A DNA stretch of 34,718 nucleotides, from assembly GCA_017983675.1 (NCBI GenBank), contig JAGOAZ010000003.1, positions 1-34,718 of the forward strand. The letters run 5' to 3'. This document shows positions 16,150 through 24,774 of this stretch, piece by piece. Below the pieces are notes generated by a model. The model did no database searches and had not been told where the DNA came from. It saw only the letters and a program-made list of their open reading frames with translations. The translations under genes were made by a program, and so were the position numbers. Each line of letters begins with the position of its first letter. The first letter of the stretch is position 1. The stretch is from Fluviicola sp. GTDB taxonomy: Bacteria > Bacteroidota > Bacteroidia > Flavobacteriales_D > Crocinitomicaceae.

Positions 16150-17271
16150 ATGTTAAGTAAAATCATATTAATCGTTGTATTGTTTGCGGTTACCTTGGGT
16201 ATTGCAGCATACTTAACGTTAATCGAACGAAAAGTTGCAGCTTGGTTGCAAGATAGAATCGGACCAGATAGAGCAGGACCATGGGGAATTTTACAACCCT
16301 TAGCAGATGCTGGGAAAATGTTCTTCAAAGAAGACTTTATTCCTGCAAAAGCGGACAAATGGTTGTTCATTTTGGGACCAGGAATTGCTATGTTTACTGC
16401 CTTATTAACCAGTGCAGTGATTCCTTGGGGACCTGATTTATCAATTGGTGGTGAATTGATTTCATTACAAGTTGCAGATGTAAACGTTGGAATATTGTTC
16501 ATCATGGGAATCGTTTCTATTGGTGTCTATGGTATTATGATCGGAGGTTGGGCTTCCAACAACAAATATTCCTTGTACGGAGCAATTCGTGCAAGTTCGC
16601 AGATGATTTCATACGAATTAGCGATGGGTGTAACTGTTATTACCATTGTTATGATGTCTGGAAGTTTGAGTCTGAAAGATATCATCAACCAACAACACGG
16701 TTTTTGGGAAAATGGCTGGTTTACATGGAATGTCTTCAAACAACCGATTGCATTTATCGTTTTCTTGGTAACAGCATTAGCAGAATGTAACCGTGCACCG
16801 TTCGATTTACCGGAATGTGAATCAGAATTGATTGGTGGTTACCATACCGAATATGGTTCAATGAAACTTGGATTTTTCTTGTTTGCTGAATACGTAAACA
16901 TGTTTATTTCATCTGCAATTATTTCGGCCTTGTTCTTTGGAGGATATAACTTCCCAGGAATGGATGCCTTTTCAGGAAACACATTAGCAATTCTAGGAGT
17001 GTTGGTTTTCTTCGGAAAAACATTCTTCTTTATTTTTGTATTCATGTGGATTCGTTGGACTTTACCGCGTTTCCGTTACGATCAATTAATGCACTTGGGA
17101 TGGAAGAAAATGATTCCGCTTTCATTGATTAACTTATTGGTTACAGGAATTGTGATAGCTTTTGTTTCAGGTTGGTTTTCAACTGGAAAAGCTAAGAAAG
17201 TAAATCCAGCAGCTAAAATTGAAGCGACTGCTACAAAGCGAGTTGCTTCGTTACACAATATGAACGATTAG
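16150..17271 (+). CDS. nuoH: NADH:quinone oxidoreductase subunit H
   Basis: This 373-aa membrane subunit joins the peripheral and membrane arms and forms the quinone tunnel entrance. It has about eight transmembrane helices. The conserved cytoplasmic loop ERKVAAWLQDRIGPDRAGPW begins at residue 26 and leads into LQPLADAGKMFFKED; the acidic RAPFDLPECESELIGGYHTEY loop is also present. It is roughly 45 residues longer than the common 325-aa form. Much of the excess is a hydrophilic C-terminal tail (from about residue 347) rich in K and A. The gene lies one base after nuoG and 18 before nuoI. Confidence 0.97.
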   Translation: MLSKIILIVVLFAVTLGIAAYLTLIERKVAAWLQDRIGPDRAGPWGILQPLADAGKMFFKEDFIPAKADKWLFILGPGIAMFTALLTSAVIPWGPDLSIGGELISLQVADVNVGILFIMGIVSIGVYGIMIGGWASNNKYSLYGAIRASSQMISYELAMGVTVITIVMMSGSLSLKDIINQQHGFWENGWFTWNVFKQPIAFIVFLVTALAECNRAPFDLPECESELIGGYHTEYGSMKLGFFLFAEYVNMFISSAIISALFFGGYNFPGMDAFSGNTLAILGVLVFFGKTFFFIFVFMWIRWTLPRFRYDQLMHLGWKKMIPLSLINLLVTGIVIAFVSGWFSTGKAKKVNPAAKIEATATKRVASLHNMND

Positions 17272-17289
17272 AAATCTATATAGATCAAA

Positions 17290-17832
17290 ATGGAAAGTTT
17301 ATCAAATCGTAAAAAAGTTGTTTCAAACAAGAAAATGAGTTTCTTGGAAAGTCTCTATTTGCCTGCTGTTTTCGGGGGTATGTGGATTACTTTCAAGCAC
17401 TTGTTTCGTAAAAACAACACCCTCAAATATCCAGAGGTGAAACGTGAATTTGCACAAGTATATCGTGGTCAACACGTGTTAAAGCGAGACGAAGAAGGAC
17501 GTGAAAACTGTACAGCATGTGGATTGTGTGCGGTGGCTTGTCCTGCTGAAGCAATTACTATGACTTCGGGAGAACGTAAAAAAGGAGAAGAAAATTTATA
17601 CCGCGAAGAAAAATATGCAACAACATACGAAATCAATATGTTGCGTTGTATTTTCTGTGGATTGTGCGAAGAAGCATGTCCGAAGGAAGCAATTTTCTTA
17701 ACAGATCGCATCGTTCCTACTTACTTTGAGCGCGAAGATTTTGTTTATGGAAAAGATCGTTTGGTCGAACAATTAGATCAACGCGTCGATATTACTAATC
17801 GTCAGTTTACTGGAAAAAGACCAACAAGATGA
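17290..17832 (+). CDS. nuoI: NADH:quinone oxidoreductase subunit I
   Basis: The 180-aa subunit (TYKY homologue) carries two [4Fe-4S] clusters, N6a and N6b, that feed cluster N2 in NuoB. Both ferredoxin motifs are intact: C74, C77, C80, C84 in NCTACGLCAVACP and C120, C123, C126, C130 in RCIFCGLCEEACP. The N-terminal amphipathic segment (residues 18-42) anchors it to the membrane arm. Its stop overlaps the nuoJ start by 4 bases (ATGA). Confidence 0.98.
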   Translation: MESLSNRKKVVSNKKMSFLESLYLPAVFGGMWITFKHLFRKNNTLKYPEVKREFAQVYRGQHVLKRDEEGRENCTACGLCAVACPAEAITMTSGERKKGEENLYREEKYATTYEINMLRCIFCGLCEEACPKEAIFLTDRIVPTYFEREDFVYGKDRLVEQLDQRVDITNRQFTGKRPTR

Positions 17833-18341
17833 GTTTAGATTTAGTTTTTTACCTACTCGGAGGATTAACCATTGGTACCGCTTTAATGGTGGTATTGAGC
17901 AATCATCCCATGAAAAGTGTCTTGTACTTGGTACTGACGTTTTTCTTAATTTCTGCCAATTACGTATTGATGAATGCGCAATTCGTTGCAATCGTTAATA
18001 TCATTGTTTATGCAGGAGCAATCATGGTATTGTTCTTATTTGTATTGATGTTGTTGAATTTGGACAAGGACAATGGTCCAAAAGGCCCAATTGTCATGAC
18101 GCTTAGTGCTGTTGTTGCAGCAGGTTCATTATTGACAGTAGTTGTGGCAGCCTTGCGAGATGCTGTTGTTGCGCAACCTGTTTTGCCTGCAAACGCAGAA
18201 AATGCTGGGCTTGTTGAAAATTTAGGACAGTTATTATTCACCAAATATGTTTTACCATTTGAAGTTTCTTCCGTGTTGTTCATTGCAGCAATGGTTGGGG
18301 CAGTTTTATTGGCAAAACGTGATAAACAAATAATTGATTAA
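17829..18341 (+). CDS. nuoJ: NADH:quinone oxidoreductase subunit J
   Basis: This 170-aa membrane subunit has five hydrophobic helices. The third carries the conserved stretch NIIVYAGAIMVLFLFVLMLL (about residues 56-75), part of the central hydrophilic axis whose pi-bulge helix is thought to switch during coupling. The C-terminal helix SSVLFIAAMVGAVLLAKRDK is also typical. It overlaps nuoI by 4 bases and is 2 bases from nuoK. No residue appears to be missing. Confidence 0.96.
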   Translation: MSLDLVFYLLGGLTIGTALMVVLSNHPMKSVLYLVLTFFLISANYVLMNAQFVAIVNIIVYAGAIMVLFLFVLMLLNLDKDNGPKGPIVMTLSAVVAAGSLLTVVVAALRDAVVAQPVLPANAENAGLVENLGQLLFTKYVLPFEVSSVLFIAAMVGAVLLAKRDKQIID

Positions 18342-18343
18342 AG

Positions 18344-18673
18344 ATGTTATTAGCGACTTTATTCGAATCGGGAATAAGTATCAAACATTACATGTTGTTA
18401 GCGACCGTGTTGTTCGCAATTGGCATGTTTGGTGTTTTGTACCGTAAAAATGCAATCATTTTATTGATGTGTATTGAATTAATGTTGAATGCTGTCAACT
18501 TATTGTTGGTTGCTTTTTCTACTTATTTTGGAAAAGCAGACGGTCAGTTATTTGTATTCTTCATCATGGTTGTAGCTGCTGCTGAAGCAACTGTAGGATT
18601 ATCAATTTTGGTATTACTCTACAGAAATGCACGTACAACGGATATTCGATTGTTTAACAAATTAAAAAATTAA
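18344..18673 (+). CDS. nuoK: NADH:quinone oxidoreductase subunit K
   Basis: The 109-aa subunit has three transmembrane helices. It retains the two buried glutamates needed for proton transfer: E45 in LMCIELMLNAVNL and E81 in AAAEATVGLSI, equivalent to E36 and E72 of E. coli NuoK. An eight- or nine-residue N-terminal extension explains the shift in numbering. It is 2 bases from both neighbours and follows the canonical J-K-L order. Confidence 0.97.
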   Translation: MLLATLFESGISIKHYMLLATVLFAIGMFGVLYRKNAIILLMCIELMLNAVNLLLVAFSTYFGKADGQLFVFFIMVVAAAEATVGLSILVLLYRNARTTDIRLFNKLKN

Positions 18674-18675
18674 GC

Positions 18676-20592
18676 ATGACAGTTCAACAATTAATTCCGC
18701 TGATCATAGCGCTACCCTTAATTGGTGCGTTTATAAACGGGACCTTTGGTAAACAATTATCAAAAGCCTTAGTTGGGACAATAGCGACAACGGTAATGGC
18801 GATTTCTTTCTTGTTCACAGTACTTGTTTTCATGCAAGTGCAACAAGGAGACGCTGTAACAGTGAAGCTTTTCACCATGTTAAAAACAGACTCTTTTTCA
18901 TTAAACGCAGGTTTTTTGGCGGATAACTTATCCGTTTGGATGGCTTTAATCGTTACAGGAGTAGGTACTTTAATTCACTTGTTCTCTATCGGATACATGA
19001 AAAATGATCCAGGTTTCTATAAGTTCTTTACGTACTTAAACTTGTTCATTTTTGCCATGTTAATCTTGGTATTAGGAAGCAATTACTTCTTGTTGTTCTT
19101 CGGATGGGAAGGAGTAGGTATCTGTTCGTATTTATTAATTGGTTTCTGGTACGGCGATTTCAAAAATACGATCGCTGCGCGCAAAGCGTTTATCATGAAC
19201 CGTATTGGGGATTTGGGATTATTGATAGGTTTGTTCTTAATCCTAGCACAATTCGGAACGCTTGAGTACAATGAATTAGCACAGAAAGTCTTGGTTGAAA
19301 AAATGATTCCAACAGATTGGATGATTTTAGGAATTACCTTGATGTTGTTCATTGGTGCTACAGGTAAATCGGCTCAAATTCCATTGTTTACCTGGTTACC
19401 AGATGCAATGGCTGGTCCAACGCCAGTTTCAGCTTTGATTCACGCAGCAACGATGGTAACGGCTGGTATCTTTTTAACGGTACGTTCCAATTACTTGTTT
19501 GAGTTATCGCATCTGACACAAGATATTATGTTGTATGTTGGTTTGGCAACGTCGATTATCGCTGCATTTATTGCCATGCGTCAAAACGATATCAAAAAAG
19601 TACTAGCTTATTCGACTGTTTCTCAATTGGGAATGTTATTCGTTGCATTGGGCATGGGAGCATACACTGCTGCAATGTTCCACGTTACAACACACGCTTT
19701 TTTCAAAGCATTGTTATTCTTAGGATCGGGTAGTGTTATTCACGCAATGTCAGATGAACAAGATATTCGTAAAATGGGTGGTTTGCGTAAATTGATTCCA
19801 ATTACACATGCAACCTTTTTGATTGGAACATTGGCAATTGCTGGTTTCCCATTATTATCTGGTTTCTATTCAAAAGATGAAATCATTGCGCATGCCTTTA
19901 CACATGGAACATGGTTGTATGTTGCATTGATGGCAAGTGCAGCTTTGACTGCAATTTATATGTTTCGTTTGTATTTTGTTACTTTCTACGGAAGTTTCAG
20001 AGGAACACATGAACAAGAACACCACGTTCACGAAGGCCCAACCTCAATGACGTTGCCTTTGATTGTATTAGCTATTTTATCTGTTTTCGGTGGTTTATTG
20101 AATTTACCAGGTATTTGGTTGCACAAACAAGCACATTGGATGGGACATTTGTTTGAGCACAATGTAGCTGGATTTGCTGCTTTGCCAAAACATACAGAAG
20201 ACAGTAATTTAGCCTTATTATTGATGATTGCAGCAGCTGCAATGTCGTTGGTATTGTTAGTTGTTACTTATATTGTTTATGGTAAAAAAGGAAGTTTACC
20301 AGTAGCAGATGAAGCAGTAACAGGTTGGCAGAAATTATCCAAAAACAAATTATACTTCGATGAGATTTACAACTTTTTGTTTGTTCGTCCAATCGAATGG
20401 ATAGCTATTAAAATCACTCAATTTGTAGAAGGATTCGTACTGCACAGAGGTGTAGTTGGAATCGGTCAAGTTATTTGTAAAACTGGTGACTTGGTTCGAA
20501 AATGGCAAACAGGAAGAACGGATAGTTACCTATTATGGATGGTATTCGGTTTGGTTGGTTTAGTGATATATTACTTAATTTATAAAAACTAA
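18676..20592 (+). CDS. nuoL: NADH:quinone oxidoreductase subunit L
   Basis: The 638-aa antiporter-like subunit is at the distal end of the membrane arm and forms a proton channel. Key features are the glutamate in LFFGWEGVGICSYLLIGFWY (TM5), the lysine in TGKSAQIPLFTWLPDAM (TM7), the SALIHAATMVTAGIF helix and the C-terminal lateral helix region followed by a last transmembrane segment (LLWMVFGLVGLVIYYLIY). Fifteen or more hydrophobic helices can be read. Length is within the usual 610-660 range. It is 3 bases from nuoM. Confidence 0.98.
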   Translation: MTVQQLIPLIIALPLIGAFINGTFGKQLSKALVGTIATTVMAISFLFTVLVFMQVQQGDAVTVKLFTMLKTDSFSLNAGFLADNLSVWMALIVTGVGTLIHLFSIGYMKNDPGFYKFFTYLNLFIFAMLILVLGSNYFLLFFGWEGVGICSYLLIGFWYGDFKNTIAARKAFIMNRIGDLGLLIGLFLILAQFGTLEYNELAQKVLVEKMIPTDWMILGITLMLFIGATGKSAQIPLFTWLPDAMAGPTPVSALIHAATMVTAGIFLTVRSNYLFELSHLTQDIMLYVGLATSIIAAFIAMRQNDIKKVLAYSTVSQLGMLFVALGMGAYTAAMFHVTTHAFFKALLFLGSGSVIHAMSDEQDIRKMGGLRKLIPITHATFLIGTLAIAGFPLLSGFYSKDEIIAHAFTHGTWLYVALMASAALTAIYMFRLYFVTFYGSFRGTHEQEHHVHEGPTSMTLPLIVLAILSVFGGLLNLPGIWLHKQAHWMGHLFEHNVAGFAALPKHTEDSNLALLLMIAAAAMSLVLLVVTYIVYGKKGSLPVADEAVTGWQKLSKNKLYFDEIYNFLFVRPIEWIAIKITQFVEGFVLHRGVVGIGQVICKTGDLVRKWQTGRTDSYLLWMVFGLVGLVIYYLIYKN

Positions 20593-20595
20593 TTC

Positions 20596-22047
20596 GTGGG
20601 ACATTTATTATTTATATTACCGATTTGTTTCGCACTAATTGTATTATTTGTGCCGAAAAACGCAGTGCGTATTGTTGGTTTGTTGGGTGGATTGACCACG
20701 TTAGTAATTACAATTGGCTTGATCTGCACCTACAATTCCGCTAATGGAATGCATTATTTTGTGAAACAAGATTGGATCCAAGGTTTTGGTATTACCATGC
20801 ATTTTGGATACGATGCGATTAGTTTATTACTCTTGTTATTAACTGCAGGATTAATTCCATTGATACTTTTGAGTAACTACAAAAACGAATTAGCATCCAA
20901 TCGTTTGTTTACGAGCATGGTATTCTTCATGCAATTAGGCTTAACAGGAGTTTTCGTTTCGTTAGATGGCATTTGGTTTTACATTTTCTGGGAAATAACA
21001 TTAATTCCGATTTACTTGATAGCATATTGGTTTGGTGCACCTGAAAGAAAAGCTGCATTATTGAAATTCTTTATCTACACATTTGTTGGATCAATAGCAA
21101 TGTTAGCATCCATTATTGGTTTAAAATCAATGGCGCCTTCGTTTGCTTACATGGATTTAGTAAATGTCGTTTTAACAGACAAAACGGTTGCTTTTTGGTT
21201 AATGGCTGGATTCTTTTTAGCATTTGCAGTGAAAATTCCAATTTTCCCATTCCATACATGGCAACCTGATACATACGCAAAAGCACCGATGGCTGGTACA
21301 ATGTTACTTTCAGCGATCATGTTGAAAATGGCGTTATATGGAATTATTCGTTGGTTATTACCATTATTCCCAGAAGCATTGGATACAGCAACTTATGGCA
21401 TCATTGTTTTAGCAATAATTGGTGTTGTTTATGGAGCTGTTATTGCCATCAAACAAAACGACATGAAACGTTTGTTTGCATATGCTTCGTTATCGCACGT
21501 TGGTTTAATCGCTGCGGGATTGTTTACAGCGACTGTTGATGCAATTTCAGCAGGTGTTTTGCAAATGATCAATCACGGATTAGTCGCACTTGGGTTATTC
21601 CTTGCGGTAGATGTGATTGAACGCCGTTTGCACACACGTTCATTATCCGATTTAGGAGGAATAGCTAAGCAAGCGCCGAAATTCGCATTTTGGTTTGCTG
21701 CCTTAGCCTTTGCTTCAGTTTCAGTTCCGTTTACAAGTGGATTTATCGGTGAATTTTTATTGTTAAAAGGAATTTATAATTACGATTGGATAATCGGAGC
21801 TGTTGCAGGGACTACGTTAATTCTTGGAGCTGTTTACACATTTAGAGCTTATCAATTAAGTATGTATGGTCCGGTTAATACAGCTGAATTTACCGATTTA
21901 CATTGGAGTGAATTTGTTGTTTTCTTCATCATCATGGTAATTATTGTTGTGTTGGGAGTTTATCCAGCAGCAATCATTGATTTCGTTAAACCAAGTGTTA
22001 CGAATCTCTTAGAATTAAGTTCAATTTCAACTTCTTTAGTTAAATAA
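20596..22047 (+). CDS. nuoM: NADH:quinone oxidoreductase subunit M
   Basis: The 483-aa antiporter-like subunit forms the middle proton channel of the membrane arm. The TM5 glutamate is in FWEITLIPIYLIAYWFG, the TM7 lysine in FAVKIPIFPFHTWQPD, and further family residues in KAPMAGTMLLSAIMLKM and KRLFAYASLSHVGLI. The gene begins with GTG (20596), three bases after the nuoL stop; no ATG is available without losing the first helix. It ends one base before nuoN. Confidence 0.97.
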   Translation: MGHLLFILPICFALIVLFVPKNAVRIVGLLGGLTTLVITIGLICTYNSANGMHYFVKQDWIQGFGITMHFGYDAISLLLLLLTAGLIPLILLSNYKNELASNRLFTSMVFFMQLGLTGVFVSLDGIWFYIFWEITLIPIYLIAYWFGAPERKAALLKFFIYTFVGSIAMLASIIGLKSMAPSFAYMDLVNVVLTDKTVAFWLMAGFFLAFAVKIPIFPFHTWQPDTYAKAPMAGTMLLSAIMLKMALYGIIRWLLPLFPEALDTATYGIIVLAIIGVVYGAVIAIKQNDMKRLFAYASLSHVGLIAAGLFTATVDAISAGVLQMINHGLVALGLFLAVDVIERRLHTRSLSDLGGIAKQAPKFAFWFAALAFASVSVPFTSGFIGEFLLLKGIYNYDWIIGAVAGTTLILGAVYTFRAYQLSMYGPVNTAEFTDLHWSEFVVFFIIMVIIVVLGVYPAAIIDFVKPSVTNLLELSSISTSLVK

Positions 22048-22048
22048 T

Positions 22049-23413
22049 ATGGATGCGTTAATAATCGTTTTTGCGAGTGGATTAATTTCCTTGTTTGCAG
22101 CATTTTACAAAAAACCATTATTGGTTTTATCTACTGCTTTGGGTGGATTACTACTTGGAATGGTTTCGTTAATTCATCAAATTTCAGGTGGTCAATCACT
22201 GATTAAGTTGGGTTACGAAGGACTTGAATTTTCTCAGGCTAGTTTGTATTATTCGTTAACAATTGTTGTTTTTGCATTCCTTCTAATTGGCATTGGTTAC
22301 AATCGATTCAAAGAAAGTACGGAGCACATTGGTGAGTATATAGGATTGTTGTTGTTTTCTGCAACTGGTGCAGTTATCATGACAGCTTTCACAGATATGT
22401 TTATGTTCTTTTTAGGATTAGAAATTTTGTCTATTCCAATTTATGTGATGGCAGGAAGTGACAAACACAATGTACGTTCGAATGAAGCTTCGTTGAAGTA
22501 CTTTTTAATGGGTTCCTTTGCGACAGGTGTTTTGTTATTTGGTATTGCTTGGATTTATGGAGCAACGGGTTCATTCAAAGTAGCCGAAATAGGACAAGCA
22601 ATCCTCCAAATGAATGCTGATAACACCATGTTGTTTATCGGTATTTTATTCATTCTTGCAGCATTTTTGTTCAAGGTTGGAGCAGCACCTTTTCATTTTT
22701 GGAGTCCAGATGTTTACGATGGAGCACCACATGTGGTAACAGGTTTTATGGCATCAGTTGTGAAAATAGCTGCATTCAGTGCCTTTTTGAAATTATTTCA
22801 CCAAGCATTTGCAATGGCGCATGAGTTTTGGGTGCCTGCATTAAGTGGATTAATGATTTTGACCCTATTCGTTGGTAATTTATCTGCCATTCGTCAAACA
22901 AAGTTAAAACGCTTATTAGCATATTCTTCGATTACACATGTTGGATATACTTTATTGGTTGTTATTTCTGGATCGATGACAAGTGTTTTTGACTTGTGGT
23001 TTTACATGACAGGTTACGGTTTTTCAATTATCGCATTGATTGCAATTGGCATTAGTGTAAACGATGAGGAAGACAAAATCGACGCGTTAAAAGGTCTTGG
23101 AAAACGTAATCCATTATTAGCGATTGCTGGAGTTATTGCCGTATTGTCATTAGCGGGGATTCCATTAACTGCAGGGTTTTTCGGAAAATACATTGTCTTA
23201 GCTGACGCTTGGAGAGAACACAGTACGTTAGTAATTATTGCTTTGGTCAATTCTGCAATCAGTATTTATTATTATTTGAAAGTATTGGGTGCGATTGTTT
23301 CTAAATCAGAAACAGAACAAGCACCAATAAAATTATCGTTTTTAACAACACTTATTGTTGTCATCACGATTGTCGGAATGATTGGCTTGCCATTTATCAT
23401 TCCTTTTTTATAA
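22049..23413 (+). CDS. nuoN: NADH:quinone oxidoreductase subunit N
   Basis: The 454-aa antiporter-like subunit is the proximal proton channel and the last gene of the nuo operon. The TM5 acid is in FLGLEILSIPIYVMAG and the TM7 lysine in FLFKVGAAPFHFWSPDVYDG; KRLLAYSSITHVGYTLL is the second discontinuous-helix region. Length is normal. No terminator follows: a YD-repeat reading frame starts 18 bases later in the same frame after the TAA, so the transcript probably continues. Confidence 0.97.
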   Translation: MDALIIVFASGLISLFAAFYKKPLLVLSTALGGLLLGMVSLIHQISGGQSLIKLGYEGLEFSQASLYYSLTIVVFAFLLIGIGYNRFKESTEHIGEYIGLLLFSATGAVIMTAFTDMFMFFLGLEILSIPIYVMAGSDKHNVRSNEASLKYFLMGSFATGVLLFGIAWIYGATGSFKVAEIGQAILQMNADNTMLFIGILFILAAFLFKVGAAPFHFWSPDVYDGAPHVVTGFMASVVKIAAFSAFLKLFHQAFAMAHEFWVPALSGLMILTLFVGNLSAIRQTKLKRLLAYSSITHVGYTLLVVISGSMTSVFDLWFYMTGYGFSIIALIAIGISVNDEEDKIDALKGLGKRNPLLAIAGVIAVLSLAGIPLTAGFFGKYIVLADAWREHSTLVIIALVNSAISIYYYLKVLGAIVSKSETEQAPIKLSFLTTLIVVITIVGMIGLPFIIPFL

Positions 23414-23431
23414 GCAATTAAGTCGATTCTT

Positions 23432-24385
23432 TTGAATTGTCAACATTGGCGAAGTAGTTTTCAATTGGTTGGTTCAACTTACAAATTGATCATTGCTTCG
23501 CTTTTTTTATGCGCTCATTTTGATGCTAATAGTCAGCTCATTGAAAACAAAATGGGATCGGCTTTAGCGGAAGAAACTTCCTTTTTTTCACCCAAATTCA
23601 TCAAAGCAGCAAAAATCAAATCGATTCAAGGGGAGTTTAGTTTTAAAAAACAAAACGATGTCATCAGAAATTCAAAATATGTAACAGTTTATGAATTTGA
23701 CACCTTGGGAAGATTGACGCTTCATTACACAACTGCAAAAGGCGAGGGGAGAAATGACACAACAGTTTACACCTATTCCTATAATGCATCTGGTCAATTA
23801 GCCAATAAACGCGTGAGTGAAAAAAAAGGTTTTCTAGCAACCGATTATTTCTATAATAGCGATAACCAACTAATCAAAGAAGAAACTTGGCGTGAAATAG
23901 ATACGCTACACAGTAAAATACGCCCTGTAATCGAACGACGACTCCCATGGAACTCAGAAACCATGACTTACTTCGAAAGTGCAGGAGAACTCACAAAAAA
24001 GGTTTTTAGTACAGATGGAATCAATTACCTAGAGAAAAAGGTGACAACGGATTCTTTGGGATATCGAATGAAAGACGAACTTCGATATACTTTTTCGAGT
24101 AATCGATTAACAACGTACTACCGCTACGACGAACTCAAACGTATTGTTATTGTTGAACAGTTCAAGAATATGGATTCGATTCCGATTAGCGAACAACGTT
24201 TTCAATACGATTCCTTTGGCAATTTAACAGCTAAATCATCTTTCAGAAATGGGCAACAGTATTTAGATGAACAAGTGATTTACAGCTCTGAAACAGGTTT
24301 GTTGTACTCTTTTATCAAACGAGATATCCAATCTAATTTCATCACCATTACACGTTTCAATAAATTCACTTTTTGGGATAAGTAA
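23432..24385 (+). CDS. secreted YD-repeat protein, start uncertain
   Basis: The roughly 317-aa product has a signal-peptide-like stretch (YKLIIASLFLCAHFDANSQ, residues 17-35) followed by short beta repeats of YD/RHS type: YEFDTLGRLTL, YTYSYNASGQLANK, DYFYNSDNQLIKEE, YYRYDELKRIVIVEQF and FQYDSFGNLTAK. Such repeats form beta-sheet wraps; this protein is far too short to be an RHS shell or toxin and has no toxin-like C-terminus. No ATG exists before the signal peptide: possible starts are TTG at 23432, TTG at 23486 or a rare ATT. The frame is continuous with nuoN apart from its stop. Function is unknown; it may be an outer-membrane or surface protein cotranscribed with nuo. A decayed start is the alternative. 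Confidence 0.65.
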   Translation: MNCQHWRSSFQLVGSTYKLIIASLFLCAHFDANSQLIENKMGSALAEETSFFSPKFIKAAKIKSIQGEFSFKKQNDVIRNSKYVTVYEFDTLGRLTLHYTTAKGEGRNDTTVYTYSYNASGQLANKRVSEKKGFLATDYFYNSDNQLIKEETWREIDTLHSKIRPVIERRLPWNSETMTYFESAGELTKKVFSTDGINYLEKKVTTDSLGYRMKDELRYTFSSNRLTTYYRYDELKRIVIVEQFKNMDSIPISEQRFQYDSFGNLTAKSSFRNGQQYLDEQVIYSSETGLLYSFIKRDIQSNFITITRFNKFTFWDK

Positions 24386-24410
24386 AATACTTTTTTCTTG
24401 AAAGATAAAT

Positions 24411-24675
24411 TAGTTACCCTGGTAAATTGTGGTAAAGCTGCAGACAGACCACTATTAAATCCTATTTCACTTATAATCAAATAATTAGGTAATTTAGAAA
24501 ACAAAGTTGAATGTACTATTGTTTAGTTACCCTGGTAAATTGTGGTAAAGCTGCAGACAGACCACCATGAAATTCTATTTCGCTTATAATCAAATAATTA
24601 GGTGATTTAATAACAAAGTTGAATGTACTATTATTTAGTTACCCTGGTAAATTGTGGTAAAGCTGTAGATAGACC
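24411..24675. repeat. 112/113-bp tandem repeat, 2.35 copies
   Basis: Units start at 24411, 24524 and 24636 (periods 113 and 112). The first 40 bases of units 1 and 2, from TAGTTACCCTGGTAAATTGT to CAGACAGACC, are identical; the third copy has two changes and stops at about 24675. The 72-73-base remainder of units 1 and 2 differs at only about 8 positions, so the units are about 93% identical. On the minus strand a frame reading ISEI(G/E)F(N/H)(S/G)GLSAALPQFTRVT is open in both full units, and GLSTALPQFTRVTK stops in the third. This fills most of the 24386-24774 intergenic region; the rest shows only AT-rich sequence and the terminator at 24729. Confidence 0.9.
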
Positions 24676-24728
24676 CTTTTCTTACGAGTAAATTTCTCAT
24701 CAACCAAATTTCATTTTTCACAACACAA

Positions 24729-24758
24729 AAAAAGGGGAACCTTTCGATTCCCCTTTTT
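24729..24758. terminator. bidirectional intrinsic terminator after ppiD
   Basis: AAAAAGGGGAA (24729-24739) and TTCCCCTTTTT (24748-24758) form an 11-bp stem with an 8-base loop. A/T runs lie on both sides, so it can stop ppiD transcription from the right and read-through from the left. Confidence 0.9.
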
Positions 24759-24774
24759 AACTTTATTGAAGTTA

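Noticed and set aside
24280..24504. 74-codon minus-strand frame across the end of the YD gene and the first repeat
   Set aside because: It overlaps the YD gene on the opposite strand, begins with a non-ATG codon, and an indel breaks the equivalent upstream frame in the second unit.
24411..24675. CRISPR array
   Set aside because: The segments between the 40-base cores are about 90% identical to each other, so the true unit is 112-113 bp, and no cas gene is present.
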